From assembly GCF_000512205.2 (NCBI RefSeq), contig NZ_CP006644.1, positions 4,106,501-4,170,500 on the forward strand: DNA of 64,000 bases, written 5' to 3'. Numbering within the stretch: the first letter of the stretch is position 1; every line of letters begins with the position of its first letter. Made by a program: the position numbers and the translations under genes. Below are positions 8,215-14,881 of this stretch, one piece after another. The notes below the pieces were generated by a model, which did not search any database, was not told the origin of the DNA, and was given only the letters and a program-made list of their open reading frames with translations. The DNA is from Sphingomonas sanxanigenens DSM 19645 = NX02. GTDB lineage: Bacteria; Pseudomonadota; Alphaproteobacteria; Sphingomonadales; Sphingomonadaceae.

Positions 8215-8442
8215 ATGCCGACCCCGGAAGACATCCGAGGAACGCTTGTGCAGATGATCGTCGGCGCGGCCGGCGGCGACGAAGCGGCTTGGCGCGCCGC
8301 GATCGGTGAGGTCGAAGCGCTGCCGTTGGTGTTCCACCCGACATGCAACTGGCGCGTCAATCCTCGCGGTACGAAGCGGGAGCGCGAGGTGATCGAGGCG
8401 GCGGTGAAGCTGCTGCGCGAGGCGCATCCCTACGTGAACTGA
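8215..8442 (+). CDS. Small phage protein, unknown function
   Basis: 75 residues, MPTPEDIRGTLVQMIV followed by AAIGEVEALPLVFHPTCNW and a basic C-terminal helix (GTKREREVIEAAVKLLREAHPYVN). Codon use and composition look genuine and no other gene overlaps it. It follows the PIN gene by 19 bases on the same strand and may be co-transcribed. No family recognised. Confidence 0.5.
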   Translation: MPTPEDIRGTLVQMIVGAAGGDEAAWRAAIGEVEALPLVFHPTCNWRVNPRGTKREREVIEAAVKLLREAHPYVN

Positions 8443-8448
8443 CGCAGC

Positions 8449-8661
8449 CTAGACCGCTGGCGCGTCCCTGATCGCCCGCACTTTCATCGCAATGGCCCGC
8501 CAGGTCGCGACGCCGGGCGCATCCTCGATCAAGGCCAGCAGCCCCACGCGCTCGGCAATGAACTGGTCGCAGTCGCAGCGCTGAACCATCCGGCTGGCGA
8601 CGGCGAGGATCTCCCAATCGGTGAGAGGCGTCGGCGGCAGCGGGTCTAGAGGATCCAGCAT
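8449..8661 (-). CDS. Small phage protein, unknown function
   Basis: 70 residues on the minus strand, with a Pro-rich start (MLDPLDPLPPTPLTDWEIL) and a helical body (VASRMVQRCDCDQFIAERVGLLALIEDAP). The protein ends only seven bases from the convergent gene at 8215-8442. A palindrome containing TATAAT (8695-8708) lies 34 bases upstream of its ATG, a plausible promoter/operator. It belongs to a run of small minus-strand genes typical of a phage early region. Function unknown. Confidence 0.55.
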   Translation of the reverse strand: MLDPLDPLPPTPLTDWEILAVASRMVQRCDCDQFIAERVGLLALIEDAPGVATWRAIAMKVRAIRDAPAV

Positions 8662-8694
8662 GCCGCCCTGCTATGACCGGCTTCCTGCAGTTTC

Positions 8695-8708
8695 CACATT
8701 ATAATGTG
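8695..8708 (-). promoter_or_regulatory. Perfect 14-bp palindrome with a TATAAT core
   Basis: CACATTA/TAATGTG reads identically on both strands and contains a consensus -10 hexamer. It sits between two minus-strand genes, 34 bases before the start of the gene at 8449-8661. It may be an operator over a promoter. No well-spaced -35 box was seen. Confidence 0.45.
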
Positions 8709-8712
8709 CAAC

Positions 8713-8925
8713 TTACGTCAAGCGCTCCGGAACCGGCTCCAGGCGCTGCTCTGCTCGATTGACATCGTGTTCGGTGATCTCGCGCTCGGTCGGCACCCGC
8801 CACCCGTCGGTGTCCCGGATCAGACGGGTGCCGCATCGGACGCAGCCAGTCCAGTAGTCCTGCCCATCATGACGCGCGCCGCCTCGGTCGGCCTTGTGGC
8901 CGAACAGCTTACATCTCAATGCCAT
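8713..8925 (-). CDS. DUF1660-like zinc-ribbon phage protein
   Basis: 70 residues. The N-terminus MALRCKLFGHK and the later CVRCGTRLI give a Cys-His/Cys-x2-Cys pattern of the short phage zinc-ribbon family DUF1660 (CKLFGHK ... CxRCG). The remainder is charged (DTDGWRVPTEREITEHDVNRAEQRLEP). Its molecular role is unknown; such proteins are common in early regions of temperate phages. The ATG at 8925 is the only start in frame near the motif. Confidence 0.68.
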   Translation of the reverse strand: MALRCKLFGHKADRGGARHDGQDYWTGCVRCGTRLIRDTDGWRVPTEREITEHDVNRAEQRLEPVPERLT

Positions 8926-9081
8926 GCTGCGATTCCCATCTCGACCAGAGGTCGACCTACGGCCCGCGCAAGCGATGTCACGTTAAAAATCTGCAACTTA
9001 GCTTGCGGGTAGGCGGCGCTTTTCATTACGCCGCCATCCCCTGACCTTCGCCGTCGTCGACCCGGCGGGGCTGCTGGAAAT

Positions 9082-9372
9082 TTACATTGTCTGCGCTGAT
9101 GCGCCAGATGATTCGAGCGCTTCGGCGATCGGGCGCCCGAAGTAGCGTTGCAGCGCAGCCAACTCGTCGGCCGGTAGCCGGTTCAGCGTGCCGCGGCGAG
9201 CGCGATCGGCGAGGTATCCATCCGGCCGCCCGAGCATGCGCGAGAGGCTGGCATAGGTCTCGCCTTCCGTCTCGATCAGTTCGGCGAGCGGCAGCGGGGC
9301 GATCAGTGCAGCCCGGCGGGCTCGTCCTCCAGCTTCTCGATATGCATCAGGCAGTCGGCGATCGAGATCCAC
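9082..9372 (-). CDS. Small HTH-like phage protein, start uncertain
   Basis: The confident part is the C-terminal 75 residues, PLPLAELIETEGETYASLSRMLGRPDGYLADRARRG and onward to GASAQTM. It resembles small DNA-binding proteins seen in sphingomonad phages, with a helix-turn-helix-like SLSRMLGRPDGYL segment. No ATG lies close to this region. I used a GTG at 9372, which overlaps the end of the upstream gene by 70 bases in another frame; a CTG near 9309 would avoid the overlap. Transcribed with the neighbouring minus-strand early genes. Confidence 0.5.
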   Translation of the reverse strand: MDLDRRLPDAYREAGGRARRAALIAPLPLAELIETEGETYASLSRMLGRPDGYLADRARRGTLNRLPADELAALQRYFGRPIAEALESSGASAQTM

Positions 9373-9539
9373 AGCGCGACGTTCTCGTGCTGTCCCGCCT
9401 CCGAAGCTGCCTTGGCCATTGCGACGACGTGACACGCCGTCCGTTCGCCGTTCAGTTCGAGAAGCCCAGCCGCCATCTGCCAGATTTCCTCGCGGGAATA
9501 GCCGCTCTGCGCGACCATGTGGGGGTGCAACCCGTCCAT
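9303..9539 (-). CDS. Small helical phage protein, unknown function
   Basis: 78 residues, mostly helical (GYSREEIWQMAAGLLELNGERTACHVVAMAK ... CLMHIEKLEDEPAGLH). GAGG lies a few bases upstream of the ATG at 9539. It follows the YozE-like gene by 18 bases and runs into the HTH-like gene. No family recognised. Confidence 0.58.
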   Translation of the reverse strand: MDGLHPHMVAQSGYSREEIWQMAAGLLELNGERTACHVVAMAKAASEAGQHENVALWISIADCLMHIEKLEDEPAGLH

Positions 9540-9557
9540 CCAGATCCTCGTGCATCG

Positions 9558-9923
9558 TCAGTAACAGAGCCATTCGATCTCGGCGGCATCTAGCGCCTCG
9601 AACATGTCAGCTTCGGCGCCAACCTCGGACAGGCGCTTGCGCACCGCCTCGGGGTCGCCTGCCTTCGGGAACGACCGATCAGCCTTCGCTGCCTTGCCGA
9701 GCACGCCGATCCAATCGTCGCGTCTCTCCTGACGCAGCAACCAGGCGCCGAACGGGGTCGACGGCATGGGCCGGGCGGGCGCGTTCATTGGAGGTGCAGC
9801 GACCGTATCAGGCGACAGGATTTCACCTGTCTCCGGATCGAATGGCACGGCTTCAACGAGGCCTGACGGAATGCCGTAGACCATCATCTGCAACTGCTCG
9901 CGCTCGACTTTCTGGGCTCTCAT
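9558..9923 (-). CDS. YozE-like SAM-domain protein
   Basis: 121 residues from an ATG with AGGTGA upstream. The C-terminal half (FGAWLLRQERRDDWIGVLGKAAKADRSFPKAGDPEAVRKRLSEVGA in pieces) fits the YozE_SAM_like family: an F-x-WLL start, D-x-IG-x-L, AKADRSFPK and a final aromatic/acidic stretch EIEWLCY. The N-terminal half is a Pro/Ala-rich linker. The domain is found in small bacterial and phage proteins of unknown function. It is the first gene of the minus-strand early cluster and is divergent from the HIRAN gene. Confidence 0.62.
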   Translation of the reverse strand: MRAQKVEREQLQMMVYGIPSGLVEAVPFDPETGEILSPDTVAAPPMNAPARPMPSTPFGAWLLRQERRDDWIGVLGKAAKADRSFPKAGDPEAVRKRLSEVGAEADMFEALDAAEIEWLCY

Positions 9924-9985
9924 GGTCGTTCACCTATTGCCGACTCGATGATTGGCTACATACCATGTTCCGTATTTGTTCTCCA

Positions 9986-10387
9986 ATGGGTCGAGTCGAA
10001 AGCATGGGATGGAACGATTTTAGCCTGCCAGCCTGTGGCGAGTTCTATGACAACGAAGACGGCTCCAGTCGGCAGGAAGAGCTTCGCTCGCTGGAGCCGG
10101 GTGACGTGCTGGCGCTGGTGCGCGAGCCTGAGAACGCGCACGACCGTATGGCTGTGGCTATTTTCACTGCGCGCGGCATCCGGGTCGGATATCTGCGGCG
10201 GGATCGAGCGGTATGGATTGGCAGCAAGATCGACCGCGGCTTTCCGGTCAACGCGATCGTTCAGCGAGTGAAGGGCATCGACCTGGCCGGTGCGACGCTC
10301 GGCCTCGTCATGCGCGTGAACATGGAGGGTGACCTGCCGGAGCTACCGGAGGGGCGCGCGGACGTGGTATGGGAAGACGCCGCATAG
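9986..10387 (+). CDS. Stand-alone HIRAN-domain protein
   Basis: 133 residues from the ATG at 9986; ATGs at 9965 and 10004 are also in frame. The sequence shows the HIRAN pattern: GDVLALVREPENAHDRMAVAIF, GIRVGYLRRDRAVWI and a C-terminal beta strand AIVQRVKGIDLAGATLGLVMRV. In eukaryotic HLTF/Rad5 the HIRAN domain binds DNA 3' ends; bacterial single-domain versions are thought to act on damaged or unusual DNA. Its place between phage early genes and an integrase suggests a role in element maintenance. The exact start is uncertain. Confidence 0.72.
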   Translation: MGRVESMGWNDFSLPACGEFYDNEDGSSRQEELRSLEPGDVLALVREPENAHDRMAVAIFTARGIRVGYLRRDRAVWIGSKIDRGFPVNAIVQRVKGIDLAGATLGLVMRVNMEGDLPELPEGRADVVWEDAA

Positions 10388-10705
10388 GGAGCCTCACGAG
10401 CGCGCCGGCAGGGTACATTTTTACTCCATGGTATGATCCATGGTATGTCGAGGAAGATGCCGGAAAATTCCGTTATTTTTCAGCGTGGGTGGCATGATTA
10501 TTCGGCGGGCTCCCGCTCCGCCACGGACCATTCCACACGGGTCCACAAGAGACCGCTGGTCTCGACTTTTTTCTCCTGAATACCGACACTTAGCAGACCG
10601 GTTCGGCCTCGGCCGTCCGTGCCCGTCCATGCCCATCCAACGAATCGGAGGGGCGAAAACGAGGTACGCGCGGTCGAAAAACGAGGTATTTTTGGAGACC
10701 GAACC
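10388..10705. other. Intergenic segment upstream of the integrase with direct repeats; possible att region
   Basis: No gene found. A tandem 2 x 12-bp repeat (TCCATGGTATGA then TCCATGGTATGT) lies at 10425-10448. A second direct repeat, AAAACGAGGTA, occurs at 10656-10666 and 10678-10688 just before the integrase start, spaced 22 bp, about two helical turns. These could be integrase arm sites or an att core. No tRNA gene was found here. AT content is locally higher near 10460-10490. Confidence 0.4.
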
Positions 10706-12070
10706 ATGCTTACCGATGCCAGGGTGCGCACGGCCAAGCCGCGCCCCAAAGCCTATAAACTCGCAGACGCCAACCGCCTCTTCCTGATGGTCACCCCCAG
10801 CGGCGGCAAACTCTGGCGCTGGAATTACGAGTATGACGGCAAAAGCAAGACGATGGCCTTCGGCGCCTACCCCCTCGTCTCGCTCGCTGATGCACGTACG
10901 AAGCGAGACGAGGCCTACGCGATTCTGTGTGAAGGCCATGATCCTGTCGTCGTGAAGAAGCTGAAGAAAGAAGCAAATCTCGAGGCCGGGCGTCAGACCC
11001 TCGAGCGGGTGGCTCGAGAGTGGTATGAAAACGCCAAGGCTCAATGGGCGACGATCCACGCCCACGACGTCATCCGCAGCCTGGAGCGCGATGTCTTTCC
11101 GGCGATCGGTGCCCTGCCGATTGCGCAACTCACGCCGCCCCTGATCCTCGGCGTGCTGCGAGAGATCGAGGCACGCGGCGCCATCGAGACCGCAAAGCGC
11201 GTGCGGCAGCGCATCTCGGCCGTGTTCGTCTATGCGATCGCCCAGGGGGTCGCGACGAGCGACCCTGCCGAAAAGCTTGGCGCCGTGCTCAAGCCGCTGC
11301 GCAAGGGCCGGCAGCCGGCGATCACTGAGATCGCACCGCTGCGTAAAATGATCCTGGCGGCCGAGGAGGACAATGCGCGGCCGATCACACGGCTTGGCCT
11401 CAGGATGCTCGCGCTCACGGCCGTAAGGCCGAGCGAGCTTCGCGGTGCGGAGTGGGCCGAGTTCGAGGACCTGGATGGCAAGCTGCCACTCTGGCGCATC
11501 CCGTCGGCTCGGATGAAGGGAGACCTCGAACGGAAGGAGGAGGCGGGTGGCGACCACCTCGTGCCTCTCACGCCGCAGGCTATCGCTGTACTGAGGGCAA
11601 TCTGGCCGCTGACCGGTGGCGGACCGCTGGTCTTCCCCAGCAACCGCCATGCGCACCGGCCCATCAGTGAAAATGCGATCGGCTATCTGCTGAACCGGGC
11701 CGGCTATCACGGGCATCACGTGCCGCACGGTTTCCGGGCGGCCTTCTCCACGATCATGAATGAATGGGCGGAGCGGCACGGCGATCCTCATGATCGCAAG
11801 GTGATCGACCTGATGCTCGCGCATGTCCCAAAAGATAAGGTTGAGGGCGCCTACAACCGGGCTGCATATATGCCGCGTCGACGGGAACTCGCGATAATCT
11901 GGGCCGATATGCTCAGCGAAGGCCTGCCCGATCCCGTGGCTTTGGTCGATCGGCCCGTCAAGGATATCGGCGTGCGCTCACGCCGGCGCTTGCCGACGCC
12001 TGTCGAACCAGACTTCCGTTTTCCGCTTCAGCGGCGTGCAGCCCGATCGTCATCGCTGGACAATTGGTAA
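10706..12070 (+). CDS. int: P4-type tyrosine integrase (DUF4102 N-terminal domain)
   Basis: 454 residues from the ATG at 10706, preceded by GGAG. The N-terminus (MLTDARVRTAKPRPKAYKLADANRLFLMVTPSGGKLWRW in parts) is the DUF4102/Arm-binding domain of P4-like integrases. The catalytic domain has the first Arg in TAVRPSELRGAEW, the His-x-x-Arg pair in VPHGFRAAFST, a second His in LMLAHVP and the Tyr in AYNRAAYMPRRREL. It recombines the element with a chromosomal att site. It could serve the prophage on its left or the ICE/island on its right; it reads rightwards, away from the phage genes. The 3' end overlaps a palindrome of the next locus. Confidence 0.9.
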   Translation: MLTDARVRTAKPRPKAYKLADANRLFLMVTPSGGKLWRWNYEYDGKSKTMAFGAYPLVSLADARTKRDEAYAILCEGHDPVVVKKLKKEANLEAGRQTLERVAREWYENAKAQWATIHAHDVIRSLERDVFPAIGALPIAQLTPPLILGVLREIEARGAIETAKRVRQRISAVFVYAIAQGVATSDPAEKLGAVLKPLRKGRQPAITEIAPLRKMILAAEEDNARPITRLGLRMLALTAVRPSELRGAEWAEFEDLDGKLPLWRIPSARMKGDLERKEEAGGDHLVPLTPQAIAVLRAIWPLTGGGPLVFPSNRHAHRPISENAIGYLLNRAGYHGHHVPHGFRAAFSTIMNEWAERHGDPHDRKVIDLMLAHVPKDKVEGAYNRAAYMPRRRELAIIWADMLSEGLPDPVALVDRPVKDIGVRSRRRLPTPVEPDFRFPLQRRAARSSSLDNW

Positions 12071-12083
12071 CGTATATGTTACC
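12066..12083. promoter_or_regulatory. Inverted repeat, candidate operator of the toxin-antitoxin locus
   Basis: GGTAAC and GTTACC arms separated by GTATAT form an 18-bp near-palindrome. It overlaps the integrase stop codon and lies 14 bases before the TTG start of the toxin gene. HigA-like antitoxins typically autorepress from such a site. The assignment is inferred from position. Confidence 0.5.
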
Positions 12084-12097
12084 GGGGAGAGCGTAGG

Positions 12098-12438
12098 TTG
12101 ATCGTTCAGGACTATATTCGCGAGGACGGCTCAAGCCCGTTCCGATCATGGTTCGACGATCTCGATTCCCAGGCTTCGGCCAAGGTGGCGACCGCCATCG
12201 TACGGCTGGAGCTGGGCAATTTGTCGAACGTCAAATGGATCGGCGGCGGGCTCGGGGAATATCGCATCGATTGGGGGCCGGGCTATCGGCTCTATCTCGC
12301 CCGCGACGGGGATGAGCTTATCATCCTGTTCGTGGGCGGGACCAAGAAACGGCAACAGTCCGACATCGAACGAGCGGGCGTACACTGCTGGGCGAGTACA
12401 AGGCCCGCAGGGCGGCGGCGAGCAAAGACAGGAAGTGA
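12098..12438 (+). pseudogene. RelE/HigB-type addiction-module toxin, frameshifted at its 3' end
   Basis: From a TTG start the protein reads MIVQDYIREDGSSPFRSWFDDL and on to LIILFVGGTKKRQQSDIERA, the usual sequence of the RelE-like addiction-module killer family (ribosome-dependent mRNA cleavage). After DIERA the frame changes. The expected C-terminus, LLGEYKARRAAASKDRK with a TGA at 12436-12438, is present in a different frame, four bases before the antitoxin ATG. Two extra G bases near 12382, or the loss of one base, explain this. As read, the toxin loses its native C-terminus and fuses in frame to the antitoxin. A sequencing error is the alternative. Confidence 0.75.
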
Positions 12439-12442
12439 CGAA

Positions 12443-12766
12443 ATGGCGCTGACCCGTGATTTCAAGGAAACGGTGAAGGAGCGCGCCGCGCGCGATCCCG
12501 CCTTCGCCAAGGCCATGCTCGATGAGGCAGCCACCGCCTTTCTCAATGGGGAACCGCACGTGGCAAGGCTGATCCTCCGCGATCTCGTCAATGCTTCCGT
12601 CGGCTTCGAGGAACTGGCGACCGAGACCAACCGCCCGAGCAAGAGCCTGCACCGGATGCTGTCGGAGAAGGGCAACCCGAGCATGGACAATCTCGCTGCA
12701 ATCTTCGGCGCGGTACGCAAGCGACTGGGTGTCGCTTTCGAAGCGCACGCTGTCGAAGCGGCATAA
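12443..12766 (+). CDS. HigA-like addiction-module antidote protein
   Basis: 107 residues from the ATG at 12443. The C-terminal half (LATETNRPSKSLHRMLSEKGNPSMDNLAAIFGAVRKRLGV in parts) is a helix-turn-helix of the antidote family that partners the RelE-like killer proteins. It would bind the toxin and repress the operon, probably through the palindrome at 12066-12083. The gene is intact, but because of the toxin frameshift it is also the C-terminal half of a 222-codon fused reading frame starting at 12098. Confidence 0.78.
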   Translation: MALTRDFKETVKERAARDPAFAKAMLDEAATAFLNGEPHVARLILRDLVNASVGFEELATETNRPSKSLHRMLSEKGNPSMDNLAAIFGAVRKRLGVAFEAHAVEAA

Positions 12767-13198
12767 CGGCCGCAGGGAACCTAGGCGGGTGGTAGGCCTC
12801 CGGCCATTCAGCACAAAAACCTGATAGCCGCGCGACGCGAAAACCGGACACCCGCCGATCGGCCTACTTCATATCCTGCAGGCATTTTGGCCGAACTTTC
12901 CCGGGGCTTGCTTCTCTTCGATGCTGCATTAGTCTGATCTCGCACCGCTTTTTGGCGGTGCCGAGGCGTGAGAGCCTCGCATGGGATGATTTACCCGCCT
13001 TCGTGCGGCCGGGTGGCCGACGCGCATGTCCAAGCCGTTCGCGGCCAAAGGCGTCGGCGCGTGTTCTCATGCGCGTTCTCAACACCCGGCTTCCGGCCGG
13101 CATCGCCTCGGATGACGAGGCGAGCCAGGCATGGAAGATGGACTGATCAGATTTCGTCGCGAACGCGGCCCTGTCGGCATCGGGCGAGGGCAGGCTCG
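12767..13198. other. Intergenic region before fecI
   Basis: No credible gene. Short hairpins are present: CACCGC/GCGGTG around 12946-12963, CGAGGC/GCCTCG near 12963-12980 and CGCCTCG/CGAGGCG near 13106-13125. The promoter of the FecI-like sigma gene should lie here, but I could not identify a convincing one. Confidence 0.3.
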
Positions 13199-13786
13199 AT
13201 GCGCCTGATCACCGACGCCCTGAAATCCTTGTCCCCTCCGCGGGTTGCCGAGGGCGATCCCCTTCCACCCGACGATCGTGTCGCCGTGGGATCGGTCCTG
13301 GCGCTCGAAGACCTGTATCGAACGCAGGGGCCGGGCTTGCGTCGCTACTTCGCGCGACGCGCCCACGGCCAGGATGTCGATGACCTGATGCAGGAGAGCT
13401 TTGCCAGGCTCGCCGACGCGGCAAACGCGCCTGACAGGGCGATTGGGCAACCGGAAGCCTATTTGAACCGGATTGCCACGAACCTGCTCCGCAACCGCGC
13501 GCGATCGGCCCTGCAGCGCTCGCTTGCCCAGCATGTCCCGGTCGATGAGGAATCTCTGGCCGGGCCTGACCTGACCGCGGCCATCGAGGCCCGCGACATC
13601 TTGGATCGGCTCCAGAACGCGCTGTTACGACTTAAGCCGAAGACACGCGACATCTTCCTTGCCCATCGCGTCGACGGTCACAGCTATAACGAGATCGCCA
13701 AGCAAACCGGATTGAGCATAAAAGGCGTCGAGTGGCATATGACAAAGGCAATCGCCCATCTCGACCGCATGCTGAGGTCCCGTTGA
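13199..13786 (+). CDS. FecI-like ECF sigma-70 factor
   Basis: 195 residues from the ATG at 13199. Region 2 is seen as LEDLYRTQGPGLRRYFARRAHGQDVDDLMQESFARL ... EAYLNRIATNLLRNRAR and region 4 as LKPKTRDIFLAHRVDGHSYNEIAKQTGLSIKGVEWHMTKAIAHL. Such factors direct RNA polymerase to genes for TonB-dependent receptors once an anti-sigma FecR protein releases them. The next gene, fecR, starts inside its stop (TTGA), and a receptor and lasso-peptide isopeptidase follow. The same fecI-fecR-receptor-isopeptidase order is known from astexin-type lasso clusters. Confidence 0.88.
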   Translation: MRLITDALKSLSPPRVAEGDPLPPDDRVAVGSVLALEDLYRTQGPGLRRYFARRAHGQDVDDLMQESFARLADAANAPDRAIGQPEAYLNRIATNLLRNRARSALQRSLAQHVPVDEESLAGPDLTAAIEARDILDRLQNALLRLKPKTRDIFLAHRVDGHSYNEIAKQTGLSIKGVEWHMTKAIAHLDRMLRSR

Positions 13787-14805
13787 CCCCCGACACCGGC
13801 AGGGAATCCGGCACGGATGAGGCCGTGCGTGAGGAAGCGATTGCCTGGCTCGGCCGCCTGCGCGCGCCTGACGGCACCGAACAGCACGCCACGTTCGAGG
13901 ATTGGTACGCGGCCGATCCGCGCCATGCCGACATATACGACGAGGTTCTCGCCAATTGGGAGCGCATGGCCCTGGCAGGCCGAACACCGATCGGTGAAGC
14001 ATCGAGACGGCAGACCACGACATCCCGTGCTCCACGCTGGCCGAGGATGACCGTTGCCGCAGCGGCCGCGATAGTCCTGGTCGTGCTTTCAGGTGTTGGA
14101 CTGCATCGCTTCGGCATGATCGGAACCAGCCAGCCGGCCCTGACCGAAGTCGCAAGCCGGACGGGCGAGATTCGGACGGTCACGCTACCGGATGGGTCTC
14201 GCGTCACGCTCGATACCGACACGCTGCTCGAAATCGCCTACACGACCGGCGAGCGCCGGCTGACGCTCGAGCGGGGCCGTGCCCGGTTTGATGTGGCCCA
14301 TGACCCGGCGCGTCCGTTTATCGTCATGGCCGGAAGCGGGACGGTCATCGCCCATGGCACGCTCTTCGACGTCGAACGGCGGGGGCCGCGCGTCCTGGTG
14401 TCGCTGCTGCGGGGGTCGGTTGAGGTCACGGGTTTATCAGCCGGTACGAACGGGCCAACCAGCAAAGGGCGTTTCCTCCAGCCTGGCCAGCGGCTGGCGA
14501 TCGAGGGCCAGGCCGCGCCAGGTTCGCCCGCGGCGCTCAGCGCCACCGATACCCGCTGGACGTCGGGGATGCTCTCGTTCGACGACACGCCCTTTGCCGA
14601 AGTCGCGGCGGCTGCCAATCGCTACAATAGCGTAAAGATCGTTCTTGCCGATCCCGCGCTTGGCGCGCTGCGGTTCAGCGGCACCTTCACCGCGCGCGAT
14701 CCCCTCGGCCTGGCCCGAATGGCGGCCGCCATGTTCGATCTCTCCCTGTCTCGCGACGATGAGGGCAACATTCTGCTCGGGCGGCCGTCGGCGCCCTCAA
14801 AATAA
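13783..14805 (+). CDS. FecR-like anti-sigma factor / sensor
   Basis: About 340 residues. The TTG at 13783 overlaps the sigma gene stop; an upstream ATG at 13732 would add 17 residues. Domains in order: cytoplasmic DUF4880 (EEAIAWLGRLRAPDG ... FEDWYAADPRHADIYDEVLANWE), one membrane span near residues 87-107 (TVAAAAAIVLVVLSGVGL), a periplasmic FecR domain (TVTLPDGSRVTLDTDTLLEI ... GRARFDVAHDPARPFIV) and a C-terminal DUF4974-like part (LSFDDTPFAEVAAAANRYN). It should relay the ligand-bound state of the TonB receptor to the sigma factor. Confidence 0.87.
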   Translation: MTPDTGRESGTDEAVREEAIAWLGRLRAPDGTEQHATFEDWYAADPRHADIYDEVLANWERMALAGRTPIGEASRRQTTTSRAPRWPRMTVAAAAAIVLVVLSGVGLHRFGMIGTSQPALTEVASRTGEIRTVTLPDGSRVTLDTDTLLEIAYTTGERRLTLERGRARFDVAHDPARPFIVMAGSGTVIAHGTLFDVERRGPRVLVSLLRGSVEVTGLSAGTNGPTSKGRFLQPGQRLAIEGQAAPGSPAALSATDTRWTSGMLSFDDTPFAEVAAAANRYNSVKIVLADPALGALRFSGTFTARDPLGLARMAAAMFDLSLSRDDEGNILLGRPSAPSK

Positions 14806-14881
14806 TCCCAGGGTAAACCAGCGCTGCGTTGTCGAGGTCCCCAAGCGATGCCGTGTCCGTGCGTCGCAGGGGGAACTTGCA

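Noticed and set aside
10421-11824. 467-codon minus-strand frame opposite the integrase
   Set aside because: Antisense shadow of the integrase; no domain and atypical composition.
10388-13198. tRNA gene as integration site
   Set aside because: No cloverleaf or 3' tRNA fragment could be read near the integrase or in any other intergenic region.
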